This document shows positions 31,422 through 41,085 of a stretch of 64,000 nucleotides of DNA, in pieces. The stretch is from contig DASXOB010000002.1 in assembly GCA_036494545.1 (NCBI GenBank), positions 380,149-444,148 of the forward strand, read 5' to 3'. Both the position numbers and the translations under genes were made by a program. The DNA comes from JAICXG01 sp036494545. Its GTDB lineage: Bacteria > Verrucomicrobiota > Verrucomicrobiia > Chthoniobacterales > UBA10450. Every line of letters begins with the position of its first letter. Positions within the stretch are counted from its first letter, which is position 1. The notes below the pieces were generated by a model that did not search any database, was not told the DNA's origin, and saw only the letters and a list, made by a program, of their open reading frames with translations.

Positions 31422-32699
31422 ATGCGCGACCGTTTTGCGATTTTTCTCCTCTGTTGCGGCCTGGTTTTCGGCGGCTGTAAAAAGACTGGTTTCACCTCGA
31501 AGGCGAATGCGGGCGCGCCGACGCCGGGCCCGAGCGCCGTTGCCAGTGTCGCGGCCAGCACGCCGACTCCATCGCCGAGCCCGACTGAGCCGCCGATCGA
31601 TCGGAACGGGGAAGTGATCGTTTTCGGCTATCACCGTTTTGAGAAGAAGGTCCGAAGGCCTGACACAGAGATTACCCCGGAAGCGTTCGAGGCCCAGATG
31701 AAACAATTGCAGGACGCAAAAATTCCGGTCATCGGCATGCAGGATTTTCTCGCCTGGAAACGGGGAGAGAAAAAGATTCCGTCGCGAGCCGCCATTATCA
31801 CGATCGACGATGGTTACAAATCGGGTTTTGAAGTTGCCTGGCCAATCCTGAAGAAGTTCGGTTATCCGCTCACGCTCTTCATTTACACGGAAGGAATAAA
31901 AGGCGGTAAATTCGGCGGCGGCGAGGCGATGAGCTGGGAGCAACTGGCCGAGATGCGCGATGCCGGCGTCGACATCGAAGCACACAGCGCCACGCACCAG
32001 GATCTGCGCAAGCCATACGATAAGGTTCGACGCAAGCGTCTAACTCCCGAGGAATACGATCAGTGGCTCAATGCCGAGGTCGCCGGCTCGAAGGCAACTC
32101 TGGAACAAAAGCTCGGGATTCGGGTTAACTGCTTTGCTGTTCCCTTTGGTTATTACAATGACAAGGTGAAGCAGGCGACGAAAGCCGCCGGTTACGAAGC
32201 GGTCTTTACCGTTTACGGGCAAAAGCTGACTTACGGTGCGCCGAACGATTCGCTCGGCCGATACATGATCGAAGCGAACAAGCCAAAGGTCTTTGCCGAT
32301 GCGATCGGTTTTGGTGGTTCAACCAGCGGCGGCACCGTTGCCGTGCAGGAAATTCCCCTAACGAGTATAAATCCTCAACCGGCCGACGGCTCTACCGCGG
32401 GTAGCAAGCCATTGATCAAGGCGGCCCTTGGCGCAATTGGCGGGATTGATCCAAACAAGGTTGTCATGCGTGTCAGTGGCCTTGGCGTTGTCCCGGCGAA
32501 GTATGATCCCGCCACGAAAACCATTTCCTATCAGGTTACGCAGCCGTTACGGGGCTCTTCGTGCTCGGTAATTCTCGAAGCAAAGATGGGTGATAGCAAA
32601 GCCGCGGCGCATTGGACGTTCACGGTCAAGGAAACGGTTTTGAAGGCGGAGCCTGTCGCGACGCCGGCATCTTCGCCAAGCCCGAGTGGGAAAAAGTGA
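31422..32699 (+). CDS. Polysaccharide deacetylase (NodB-type) lipoprotein
   Basis: 425 residues from the Met starting MRDRFAIFLLCCGLVFGGC, a lipoprotein signal with the lipid-bearing Cys at about residue 19. A Pro/Thr/Ser linker follows. The NodB domain (about 60-300) shows the catalytic/metal Asp pair in ITIDDGYKSGF and the zinc motif HSATH. It removes acetyl groups from N-acetylated sugars in peptidoglycan or exopolysaccharide. The C-terminal ~120 residues look like an Ig-like beta-domain. The neighbouring divergent amidase suggests envelope polymer remodelling. Confidence 0.88.
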   Translation: MRDRFAIFLLCCGLVFGGCKKTGFTSKANAGAPTPGPSAVASVAASTPTPSPSPTEPPIDRNGEVIVFGYHRFEKKVRRPDTEITPEAFEAQMKQLQDAKIPVIGMQDFLAWKRGEKKIPSRAAIITIDDGYKSGFEVAWPILKKFGYPLTLFIYTEGIKGGKFGGGEAMSWEQLAEMRDAGVDIEAHSATHQDLRKPYDKVRRKRLTPEEYDQWLNAEVAGSKATLEQKLGIRVNCFAVPFGYYNDKVKQATKAAGYEAVFTVYGQKLTYGAPNDSLGRYMIEANKPKVFADAIGFGGSTSGGTVAVQEIPLTSINPQPADGSTAGSKPLIKAALGAIGGIDPNKVVMRVSGLGVVPAKYDPATKTISYQVTQPLRGSSCSVILEAKMGDSKAAAHWTFTVKETVLKAEPVATPASSPSPSGKK

Positions 32700-32905
32700 T
32701 CGGATCTGCCTAAGGCGAATTCCAAACAGGCTGCCTGAGCCATCCCTTTTTCTAAGACTATTGCGCGCCCGAAGTCACAACTCTGCTCCGCAGTCTTCGG
32801 CGAGACTGGTGGCATGAGTCTCCATTTCAAGGTTCTTCCCGATTTGAATTGGTGCGCCACTCTTGACACCTGCGCTTTGAGTCGGGTAGAAGCTTGCGGC
32901 ACGAC

Positions 32906-34867
32906 ATGCAAACTAGAATCCCCCGCCGGTTAGTAGCCTGCCTCTTATTGCAGGTTACGGTTCAGCTTCTGCACGCTGGAACCTTCACCGTCACCAACGG
33001 CAATGATGATGGCCCGGGTTCGTTGCGCGCGGTGATCGCAACGGCACCGCCCGGCTCGACAATCGTATTCGATGTGACCGGCACAATTTCGCTCTTAAGT
33101 GAATTGGTAATCAATAAGGACCTTACGATTATTGGCCCGGGTTCTGGATCGCTGACGGTCGCGCGCGGTAGCAGCGCGACGGGAGAGTTCAGTCTTATCA
33201 GTGTGACAACAGGGACGAACGTTCAAATTACCGCTTTGAGCATCTTTGGCGGGATGACTGACGAAAAAGGTGGCGGCGGTGTCTCTAACAAAGGCGCCCT
33301 CATCCTTGCCGCAGTCACGATTTCTCATAACAGTGCGATCGGCAGCGGCTTCCCGATTCAAGTCATTGCGGACGGCGGTGGCTGTTTAAATGCAACCGGC
33401 GCGACCTTATCGCTCACCAACTGTCTCATCACAAACAATAGCTGCAACGGTGATGGGGGTGGAATCCTTAACAACGGCACATTAAACTTGTTCGGCTCGA
33501 CGGTATCTGAAAATACCGGAATAGACGGCGGCGGAGTTAGTTCCAGGGGCACTGCTACGATCACCAACTGTACCATCACTGGCAACGTAGTGACTACCGG
33601 CGGCCCGCACAACCTTGATGGAGGCTTTGGAGGCGGTTTGTCGCTCGATGGCGGGGCTACCTTAGTCGCCGATACTATCTCGGGTAACTCCTGTTTCTTC
33701 GAGGGCGGCGGGATCGCCGGTGGCGACGGAGTCACTCTCGAAAGCTGTATCGTGGCCGGAAATACTTCGCCCAGTAACCCGGACAAAGCCGACCTGACAT
33801 TCACCATCGTCTCGCAGGGTTATAACCTGGTCGGGATCGCCCCGGCCGGTACCGCCTTTCTCAGCAGCGATCAGACTGGCACGGTCGACCAGCCACTCGA
33901 TCCGATGCTCGGTCCTCTGCAATTGAACGGCGGAGCTTATCCGACGATGGCTTTGCTGCCCGGCAGTCCTGCAATAGACCAGGGAATAAACATCGGTCTG
34001 GAGAACGACGAACGGGGAATGCCTCGCACCGTCGATCAACCCAAAATCGCTAACGCGGCCGGCGGCGATGGCACAGATATCGGAGCGTTCGAGCTCGCAC
34101 TTATTGAGCCGACCTTCGCTAACATATCCACGCGGCTAAGTGTTGGCACAGGTGACAGTGTCCTCATCGCCGGCTTCATCATTGGCGGTACCGAACCGAA
34201 GCAGGTGCTTTTGCGCGGGCTTGGTCCATCACTGCCCCTGACTGGAACTCTGGCAAATCCTCTCCTCGAGTTAGCAGATTCTTCGGGAACGATCACCCAG
34301 ACCAATGATGATTGGAAAGATAGCCCGGATAAACAAGCGATCATCAACACAACCATTCCGCCGACGGATGATTCTGAATCCGCCATTATCGCTACGCTGG
34401 ATCCCGGGGATTACACCGCCATTCTCGAAGGCAAGGACGGAGGGACAGGAATTGGGTTGGTTGAGGTTTATGACTTGAATCAAGCTTCAGACTCTACCCT
34501 GCAGAACGTGTCGACTCGGGGATTCGTGCAGCACGATGACGATGTGATGATCGGCGGAATTATCATCCTTGGCAGTGAACCGACGGACGTTCTGCTAAGA
34601 GCTATCGGCCCGTCTCTTGGGATCGAGAACGCGTTGCTCGATCCGACCCTGGAACTGCACGATGCCAACGGCGCGCTGATCGCTTCCAACGACAATTGGA
34701 AAGATTCCCAGGAAGCAGAAATCGCCGCAACCACGATTCCTCCCACCAACGATGCGGAGTCAGCTATCTTCGCAACCCTTACGCCAGGTGATTACACCGC
34801 GATTGTGCAAGGTAAGAACGATTCCACCGGGATTGCTTTGGTCGAAGCCTATCGGCTTGGTGACTGA
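32906..34867 (+). CDS. Secreted parallel beta-helix protein with two C-terminal GLGPSL modules
   Basis: 653 residues from MQTRIPRRLVACLLLQ, which gives a normal signal peptide; an ATG 12 bp upstream is possible. The middle (about 30-390) is a right-handed parallel beta-helix rich in Gly, Asn and Thr, with ITNNSCNGDGGGILNNG-type rungs. It opens with TVTNGNDDGPGSLRAVI, seen in 'choice-of-anchor Q' surface proteins. The last ~250 residues are two copies of a ~125-residue module (LLRGLGPSL, NDDWKDS, GTGIGLVEVYDL). The same module ends the arylsulfotransferase and the partial gene at the right edge. Likely surface-attached; the ligand is unknown. Confidence 0.7.
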   Translation: MQTRIPRRLVACLLLQVTVQLLHAGTFTVTNGNDDGPGSLRAVIATAPPGSTIVFDVTGTISLLSELVINKDLTIIGPGSGSLTVARGSSATGEFSLISVTTGTNVQITALSIFGGMTDEKGGGGVSNKGALILAAVTISHNSAIGSGFPIQVIADGGGCLNATGATLSLTNCLITNNSCNGDGGGILNNGTLNLFGSTVSENTGIDGGGVSSRGTATITNCTITGNVVTTGGPHNLDGGFGGGLSLDGGATLVADTISGNSCFFEGGGIAGGDGVTLESCIVAGNTSPSNPDKADLTFTIVSQGYNLVGIAPAGTAFLSSDQTGTVDQPLDPMLGPLQLNGGAYPTMALLPGSPAIDQGINIGLENDERGMPRTVDQPKIANAAGGDGTDIGAFELALIEPTFANISTRLSVGTGDSVLIAGFIIGGTEPKQVLLRGLGPSLPLTGTLANPLLELADSSGTITQTNDDWKDSPDKQAIINTTIPPTDDSESAIIATLDPGDYTAILEGKDGGTGIGLVEVYDLNQASDSTLQNVSTRGFVQHDDDVMIGGIIILGSEPTDVLLRAIGPSLGIENALLDPTLELHDANGALIASNDNWKDSQEAEIAATTIPPTNDAESAIFATLTPGDYTAIVQGKNDSTGIALVEAYRLGD

Positions 34868-35029
34868 AAGTGAGTTGGCTCCTGTTAAGGGCTGAAGAGG
34901 ACACAGCGGGTTTCGCGCCGGAGTAGCCCTGGCCGTTCGTTGATCCCGCGAGCCCTCTTCACCCCGTCGTTTTGTTGACCGCAAAACTCGTCATTCCACT
35001 TGCCGATCTTTTGCATATAGAGTGGGCAC

Positions 35030-37015
35030 ATGAGTTTGAATCTCGACATCCTTTCGCGTGCGGCGGACCAGGCGCGTGGGCTCGCTATTGATGCTGTTCA
35101 CGCCTCCCAATCCGGTCATCTCGGTCTTCCTCTGGGCTGCGCCGAAATAGGCGCGGTGCTTTACGGTTACGCCCTTCGGCACAACCCTGACAAACCGCGC
35201 TGGATCAATCGCGACTACTTCGTCCTCTCCGCCGGCCACGGCAGCATGTTCCTTTACGCCTGGCTGCACATGAGCGGTTACGATTTGCCCATGTCGGAGA
35301 TCAAAAATTTCCGGCAGCTCCACAGCAAGACACCAGGTCATCCCGAGTTTTTCGAAACGCCCGGCGTGGAGTGCACGACTGGTCCGTTAGGCCAGGGGGT
35401 GGGCAACGCGGTCGGCATCGCGATGGCGGCGAAGATGGCCGCGGCGCGTTTCAACAGCGACGAACACCGTATCTTCGATCAAAACATCATTTGCCTGGCG
35501 GGCGATGGCTGCTTGCAGGAAGGCGTGAGCGCGGAAGCAAGCGCCTTTGCCGGTCATTTCGGACTCGATAACCTGATCCTCATCTACGACTCCAACGCCG
35601 TCACCCTGGATGCGATGGCGAAGGAAACCCAAAGCGAAGACACCGGAATGCGTTATCGCGCCTATGGCTGGGACGTGCAGGAAATCGACGGTCAGGACAT
35701 GCAGGCTTTCCTTGATGCACTCCACATTGCGAAGGAGCGCAAAAACGGGAAACCACAATTCATTATCGCGCACACGTTGATCGGCAAAGGAATCCCGGAA
35801 GTCGCCGGCACCTCGAAAGCACATGGCGAAGCCGGAGCCAAGTTCGCCGATGCAGCGCGCAAAGGGCTGGGTTTACCGGACGAGCATTACTTTGTCTCCG
35901 ACGACGTGAAAGAGTATTTCGCGCAGCACAAGAAAGACCTGCTCGCAGCCTATGATCGGTGGGAAGAAACCTGGAACGCCTGGCGAAAGAAGTATCCGGA
36001 TAAGGCGCAGGAGTTGGACGACGCGATCGACCGCAAGGTGCCTGACGATTTGCTGGCGAAGATCCCGAATTTTCCGAGCGACGCCAAGCTCGCAACCCGC
36101 AAGGCCGGGAGCGAAGCGCTCCAGCCGATCGCAAAGGAGTTACCGTTCCTGATCAGCGGCAGCGCCGACTTACATGGCTCGACGCTGAATTACATTAAGG
36201 ACGGCGGTGATTTCACGCGCCTGAATCCGGGCGGGCGTAACATCCACTTCGGCATCCGCGAACATGGCATGTGCGCGATCATGAACGGCGTCAGCTATCA
36301 TGGTGTCTTTCGTGCCTCCGGCGCGACCTTTTTGGTCTTTACAGATTACTGTCGCGCTTCGATCCGTCTGGCTGCCCTCTCCAAACTGCCAAACATCTAT
36401 ATCTTTACCCACGACTCCATCGGAGTCGGCGAAGACGGACCGACCCACGAGCCGGTCGAGACCGTGGCAAGTGTCCGAGTGATGCCGCAGATCGATGTCA
36501 TCCGCCCGGCTGATCCAGAAGAAACCGCCGGCGCTTTTGCCGCCGCCGCGGAGCGAATCGACGGGCCGACTCTGCTTGCCCTAACGAGACAAACTGTGCC
36601 GATGCTGAATGAGATTGATGTCCAAACTCGCCGTGAAGGAGTGCTGAAAGGCGGTTACATCGCGAAGAAGGAGAAAGGAAAACTCGAGTTGATTTTGCTG
36701 TCCTGCGGGAGCGAGTTACAGCACGCGCTCGCCGCGGGCAAAGAACTGGGCGAGGGGACGCGCGTTGTTTCCATGCCGTGTTTTGAACGCTTTGACCGGC
36801 AACCGGAGAGTTATCGCGAAGAAGTCCTGCCTAACGAGTGTAGGAAACGCGTGGCAATCGAAGCCGGCATACCACAGATCTGGGCGCAATATGTCGGGCT
36901 CGACGGCAAAATCATCGGCCTCCATCGCTTCGGCATGAGCGCCCCCGGCGACAAGGTAATGAAAGAATTCGGGATCGATGCCCAGCACGTCATCGACGCG
37001 GCCAGAACGCTTTAG
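35030..37015 (+). CDS. tkt: Transketolase
   Basis: 661 residues, the usual length. It transfers two-carbon ketol units in the non-oxidative pentose phosphate pathway using thiamine diphosphate. Visible are the N-terminal HLGLPLGCAEIGAVLYG, the substrate-loop PGHPEF, and TTGPLGQGVGNAVGIA. The ThDP/metal site is GDGCLQEG ... DSN, and the pyrimidine-domain conserved segment is IREHGMCAIMNG. The protein looks intact. It is single, with no other pentose phosphate genes nearby. Two TCGTTAGGC-type words lie within it (35385, 36829). Confidence 0.96.
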   Translation: MSLNLDILSRAADQARGLAIDAVHASQSGHLGLPLGCAEIGAVLYGYALRHNPDKPRWINRDYFVLSAGHGSMFLYAWLHMSGYDLPMSEIKNFRQLHSKTPGHPEFFETPGVECTTGPLGQGVGNAVGIAMAAKMAAARFNSDEHRIFDQNIICLAGDGCLQEGVSAEASAFAGHFGLDNLILIYDSNAVTLDAMAKETQSEDTGMRYRAYGWDVQEIDGQDMQAFLDALHIAKERKNGKPQFIIAHTLIGKGIPEVAGTSKAHGEAGAKFADAARKGLGLPDEHYFVSDDVKEYFAQHKKDLLAAYDRWEETWNAWRKKYPDKAQELDDAIDRKVPDDLLAKIPNFPSDAKLATRKAGSEALQPIAKELPFLISGSADLHGSTLNYIKDGGDFTRLNPGGRNIHFGIREHGMCAIMNGVSYHGVFRASGATFLVFTDYCRASIRLAALSKLPNIYIFTHDSIGVGEDGPTHEPVETVASVRVMPQIDVIRPADPEETAGAFAAAAERIDGPTLLALTRQTVPMLNEIDVQTRREGVLKGGYIAKKEKGKLELILLSCGSELQHALAAGKELGEGTRVVSMPCFERFDRQPESYREEVLPNECRKRVAIEAGIPQIWAQYVGLDGKIIGLHRFGMSAPGDKVMKEFGIDAQHVIDAARTL

Positions 37016-37251
37016 AACCGATCCTGTCGGCGAATGGATATGCGATGTTATTTGGCGAGGATCGCGAAATTCTGGTGTGGCAATGAAGTTGTACGGCTTG
37101 CATTATCCTTGAAGCCTCTTCCAATGTGGCTTTCGTACCTTCGAACTTGTCGCGACGAAGAATTTGCGGAAGCGGCACCTCGGTAACGATGGGACGAGCG
37201 TCCGAGGACTGCGAACGAGGTTAAGAGATTGAAGTTGATCCCAACTCAATT

Positions 37252-37852
37252 GTGAAGATGACGAGCGCCAAGGTTATCTGTGTGGCGAGCCTGGTCCTGT
37301 TTTCGAGCGCTAGTGTAGCTATCTGCGCCGCACCTGGAGTGCGAAGCGCTTTTTCGCCCGACAACCGGTTTGAGCTTCACCTAGTCGATAGCTCAGGGGA
37401 ATTTAACTACTGGCTTGTTGTGCGGGAGAATGGTCACGAAATCACAAGATATCGGTTCCGCGGCAAGCTAGTGGATGCGTATTGGAATCAATGAGGTAGC
37501 TTCGTTGCCCTTAATAATCATTGGGGTCACCGCGGGTTGGTATCTGTGGATTATTTCGCTGCCGTCCGGCGCGGTAATCAGATCACAAGACACAACCAAA
37601 TCGTCGAACTACGATAGATATACGGATTACCACTATTTACCGAACGTCGAGATGGCTGCGAAGGAGTTGCGGATGTTTCATGAGTTCATTTACCTGAAAC
37701 TCTTTGAAAAAGACAATGCGATACTGTGGCTTACGACCGTGTTCGGTATTTCAAACGAAGGAGTGACCATAGGGACTGTCTCAGCAAGAAGGACAAATCA
37801 AGGATCAGGCGCTGACTATCCAAGTGAGGTAAAAAGAACACTGGGCCTGTGA
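37252..37852 (+). pseudogene. Broken small secreted-protein gene (stop plus frameshift)
   Basis: A signal peptide (MKMTSAKVICVASLVLFSS) leads into FSPDNRFELHLVDS and stops at TGA 37492-37494. Beyond the stop the same frame still reads GSFVALNNHWGHRG. The sequence then makes sense only in another frame, WYLWIISLPSGAVIR, which runs to 37852. The order (SPD-R, WN-, ALNN, WYLWIISL) parallels the intact protein at 48299-49036 (SPDQRYAF, GWSKDSS, TVFVAGG, VWVLKL), so this is likely a degraded member of the same family of about 190 residues. Function unknown. Confidence 0.55.
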
Positions 37853-37893
37853 AGTAGCTTGGAGGATAGGGAGAGGAAGTGGGCGAAGATGCG

Positions 37894-39384
37894 TTAAGGC
37901 TCGCGCTCCTCGCGGGCGCGGTCTTCGAAGCGGGTGAATTCTTTGATGAAGGTCAGCGGCACGTCGCCGGTCGGACCATTTCGCTGTTTGGCGATGATGA
38001 GATCGGCTTTGCCTTCGGTCTCGTCTTTTTCTTCCTCGGTATCGGCGTAATATTCTTGCCTAACGAGTAAACCAACCAGGTCGGCGTCCTGTTCGATGCT
38101 GCCGGATTCGCGCAAGTCGCTCAGCCTTGGGCGGCCTTTGCTGTCGCCGGTGCGGTTTTCCGGGTTTCGATTCAGCTGGGCGGCGACGATGATCGGAACG
38201 CTTAACTCCTTCGCGAGTCCTTTTATGCCGGCGGAAATTTCCGAAATTTCGATCTGGCGGTTATCCTGACCGCGCCTCGACGTCGAACGGAGAAGCTGAA
38301 GGTAATCAACGACGATCAGGGCAAGATCGTGCTTGGCCTTGAGGCGACGGGCCTTGGCGCGTAACTCAAGAATCGTTAGGCCGGGAGTATCGTCGATGTA
38401 AATTGGCGCCTCGGCTAACTTCGCCGCGGCGGTGGTGAGTTTGTCAAAATCGCTCTCGGCGAGAAAGCCATCGCGCGCTTTGCGCAGGTTGACGCGGGCG
38501 CCCGAGCAGAGCATCCGTTGCACGAGCTGCTGGCTGCCCATTTCAAGGCTGAAAACCGCGACCGGTTTCTTCTCGTGCACCGCGACGTGCTCGACAATGT
38601 TCATAACAAAGGCCGTCTTACCCATGCTGGGACGCGCGGCGATGACAATCATTTCCGCGGGGTGCAGGCCGCTGGTCATGCGATCGAATTCGACGAACCC
38701 GCTCGCCAGGCCGGTGAGGCTGCCTTTTTGTTCCCAAAGCTTCTCGATCGCCTCGATCGCTTCCATGACCTGATCCTTCATCGTCAGGCTCTGGCCTTTG
38801 AAGCGATCTTCGCCGACCGCGTAAATTCTTTGCTCTACTTCGTCGAGCAGGTTATCGACTTCATCCTGCTCTTCGTAGGAACGCCTCGCGCCCTCCGTGC
38901 AGGCGGCGATGATTTCGCGCAGGATATATTTTTCCCTAACGATCTCGAGATAGTAACCCACGTTCGCGGCCGTCGGGACGAAGGTAAACAGGTTGGTGAC
39001 GAAGGATGCTCCGCCGATTGTCTCGAGAAGATTTCGATCGCGCAGTGTCTGGGTAAAAGTGATCAGGTCGATCCCGTGGTTGTTATTCCAAAGGTCGACC
39101 AGCGCGCTGTAGGTGGTCTGGTGAGCGGGAATGTAAAAGTAATTCTCGGTGATCTTCTCGACGACCTCCGAGATCGCGTCGCGCGGTGCGATGAGCATGG
39201 AACCAAGCACGCCCTGCTCGGCTTCGACGCTATGAGGAAGGGTTCTGTGAATATCCACCGAAGAACCTGGGGATGATCGACCAACAACTTTTCCCCCGTT
39301 TCGGTCGGCCGAGCCTCGGTCAGCACCGTTAGTTGCTGTCCTGCGAGGCCCCCCAGGATCGTTCCCTTGGGGACTTCTCGGCAT
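37894..39384 (-). CDS. dnaB: Replicative DNA helicase DnaB
   Basis: 496 residues. The N-terminal domain (LPHSVEAEQGVLGSML onward) mediates hexamer and primase contacts, and a RecA-like ATPase follows. The Walker A reads ARPSMGKTA (usually GRPSMGKTA). Walker B is in LIVVDYLQLL, and the arginine-finger/DnaB motifs are in LAKELSVPIIVAAQLNR and LSDLRESGSIEQDAD. No intein is present. The extra ~45 residues at the N-terminus are Gly/Arg-rich and probably disordered. The ATG abuts the TAA of rplI directly, the common bacterial rplI-dnaB order. Confidence 0.96.
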   Translation of the reverse strand: MPRSPQGNDPGGPRRTATNGADRGSADRNGGKVVGRSSPGSSVDIHRTLPHSVEAEQGVLGSMLIAPRDAISEVVEKITENYFYIPAHQTTYSALVDLWNNNHGIDLITFTQTLRDRNLLETIGGASFVTNLFTFVPTAANVGYYLEIVREKYILREIIAACTEGARRSYEEQDEVDNLLDEVEQRIYAVGEDRFKGQSLTMKDQVMEAIEAIEKLWEQKGSLTGLASGFVEFDRMTSGLHPAEMIVIAARPSMGKTAFVMNIVEHVAVHEKKPVAVFSLEMGSQQLVQRMLCSGARVNLRKARDGFLAESDFDKLTTAAAKLAEAPIYIDDTPGLTILELRAKARRLKAKHDLALIVVDYLQLLRSTSRRGQDNRQIEISEISAGIKGLAKELSVPIIVAAQLNRNPENRTGDSKGRPRLSDLRESGSIEQDADLVGLLVRQEYYADTEEEKDETEGKADLIIAKQRNGPTGDVPLTFIKEFTRFEDRAREEREP

Positions 39385-39924
39385 TTATTTGCTTCGCTTG
39401 CGCGGTCCGCGTGATTTTTCCGTGTGTGGTTGTTCTTCCGAAGCGGCCGGACCCTCCGGCTTCGGCTCCTCGGTCGATTTAACGATGAACTTAAACTTCG
39501 CTGTCACGTCGTGATGCAGCTTGATCGGCACTTCATGCTCGCCCGTGGTCTTAATCGGATGTTCGAGGACGAGCAGATGGCGATCGATCTCGCGATTCAA
39601 TTCCTGTTTGAGCCGTTCGGCAAGATCATTTGCGGTAATGGAACCAAAGGCTTTGCCGGTCTCGCCAGTGGCCAGGGTGAAGGTGAGCTTGAGTTTGCCG
39701 ATGCGCCGCGCCAGATCCTCCGAATCATTGAGTTCTTTTGCTTCGCGCTCGGCCCGTTTTGCCTTCAACGTATCGATCTGACGAAGAGTACGCGGCGTGA
39801 CTTCAAAAGCCTTGCCTGTCGGCATCAAAAAGTTGCGCGCATAACCGCGACGCACTTTCACCACATCGGCTTCCGCCCCGAGACCGGGGACGTTTTCGGT
39901 CAGAATAATTTGAGTCGAAGGCAT
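39385..39924 (-). CDS. rplI: Ribosomal protein bL9
   Basis: 179 residues from MPSTQIILTENVPGLG; the frame upstream is not conserved. The L9 N-terminal domain is typical (VVKVRRGYARNFLMPTGKA), with the long connecting helix and C-terminal domain. A basic, low-complexity tail (EEQPHTEKSRGPRKRSK) extends past the usual ~150 residues. It binds 23S rRNA at the base of the L1 stalk. The stop touches the dnaB start. Confidence 0.95.
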   Translation of the reverse strand: MPSTQIILTENVPGLGAEADVVKVRRGYARNFLMPTGKAFEVTPRTLRQIDTLKAKRAEREAKELNDSEDLARRIGKLKLTFTLATGETGKAFGSITANDLAERLKQELNREIDRHLLVLEHPIKTTGEHEVPIKLHHDVTAKFKFIVKSTEEPKPEGPAASEEQPHTEKSRGPRKRSK

Positions 39925-40031
39925 GAAATTTTGCGAATGAGATTTTGAATCTGCGCCCTGCGGCAGGCGCGGGGACCTGATTATAGGAAGCCCCGCGAGT
40001 GTGTCAATGCACGAAGCTGTTTCTGCATCGG

Positions 40032-40586
40032 TTAGATCATCCCCAGTTTCATGCGCCCGGCTTCGCTGATCATGTTTTGGTTCCACGGCGGATCCCAGAC
40101 CAGCTGCACATCGGCTTCGTCGACTCCATCAATGCTTAAAATCTTGCTCTGTGCATCGTGGGCGATGGCCGGTCCCATGCCGCAGCCTGGAGCGGTCAAA
40201 GTCATCTTCACTTCTACCTTGGTCCCGCCGTCGGAGTTTTTGATCAACTGGCAATCGTAAACCAGTCCAAGATCAACAATGTTGACTGGGATTTCCGGAT
40301 CATAGCATTGGCGCAATTGATCCCAGACAGCCTTTTCTTCGACGGGTTCGTCGGACGTACGAGCCGGCTTTTCTCCATTGCCGCCTGTGGGAGCTTCGAG
40401 GCCGAGAGCATCAAGATCCTTTTCGGCGATGCGAGCCAGGCCCTGATAGGTGGCAATGGTATAACTCCCGCCTAACGTTTGTGTGATGACTCCCGGTGTC
40501 CCAGCGGGAATGGTGGTCTTGAGGCCACTCGGAATCTGAATGGCTTCGACTTCGCGGGTGGTATTGAATTCGGTATTTTCGTGCAT
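40032..40586 (-). CDS. sufT: SufT-type Fe-S assembly protein (DUF59/MIP18 family)
   Basis: 184 residues. An N-terminal ~70-residue domain (IPSGLKTTIPAGTPGVITQTLGG) typical of SufT precedes the MIP18 domain, which has CYDPEIPVNIVDLGLVYD and the conserved Cys in LTAPGCGMG. It also has VWDPPWNQNMISEAGR. SufT-type proteins help mature or deliver Fe-S clusters. It lies 18 bp downstream of the IscU-like gene and behind a rhodanese-like gene, all on one strand, forming a small Fe-S assembly operon. Confidence 0.88.
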   Translation of the reverse strand: MHENTEFNTTREVEAIQIPSGLKTTIPAGTPGVITQTLGGSYTIATYQGLARIAEKDLDALGLEAPTGGNGEKPARTSDEPVEEKAVWDQLRQCYDPEIPVNIVDLGLVYDCQLIKNSDGGTKVEVKMTLTAPGCGMGPAIAHDAQSKILSIDGVDEADVQLVWDPPWNQNMISEAGRMKLGMI

Positions 40587-40604
40587 GACAAATCGTTCGT
40601 TAGG

Positions 40605-41078
40605 CTAGGAATCGAGCACAACTTTCAGCTTTCCTTTGGAGGATGCCGGTGCGCCAAAAGATTCCATCAAAGTTGGCGCCGTGTCCAAGTTCGGTTTGGA
40701 TTTAGTCTCGGCGCCGAGTGCCGAGCGCAGGGCGCCTTCTACCAGTTGCGCGCAATGAATTTTCACCGGCGGCAACGCTCCTAAGGGCGCCGCCAATTCT
40801 TCGCCCGACATCGAAATGGCTTCCTCGACGGTCTTGCCCGCGAGCATTTCGGTTGCAACACTCGCGACCGCGATCGCGGTCTGGCAACCAAAGGTTTGAA
40901 AGGTCGCGCGATCGATGACCTTGCGGCCATTTTCTTCCTTGAACTTCACCCACATCCGCAGCATGTCGCCGCAATCGGCGCTCCCGACCGTCCCGACAGC
41001 ATCCGCGTTCTCCATTTCGCCAAGGTTTTGCGGATCTCTCACCGCAGCCTCGATGCGTTTTTCCAGTTCGTCGTTCAT
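40605..41078 (-). CDS. IscU/NifU-type Fe-S scaffold protein
   Basis: 157 residues from MNDELEKRIEAAVRDP. The three scaffold cysteines are in GSADCGDMLRM, TFGCQTAIA and IHCAQLVEGAL. An Asp sits next to the first, as expected for the labile cluster site. The scaffold builds [2Fe-2S] clusters from sulfide donated by a cysteine desulfurase, which is not in this window. A Lys/Ser-rich tail of about 25 residues follows the domain. It starts 7 bp after the rhodanese-like gene ends and precedes sufT. Confidence 0.88.
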   Translation of the reverse strand: MNDELEKRIEAAVRDPQNLGEMENADAVGTVGSADCGDMLRMWVKFKEENGRKVIDRATFQTFGCQTAIAVASVATEMLAGKTVEEAISMSGEELAAPLGALPPVKIHCAQLVEGALRSALGAETKSKPNLDTAPTLMESFGAPASSKGKLKVVLDS

Positions 41079-41085
41079 TGTTAGG

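Noticed and set aside
38518..39276. 252-codon open frame opposite dnaB
   Set aside because: Antisense shadow of dnaB.
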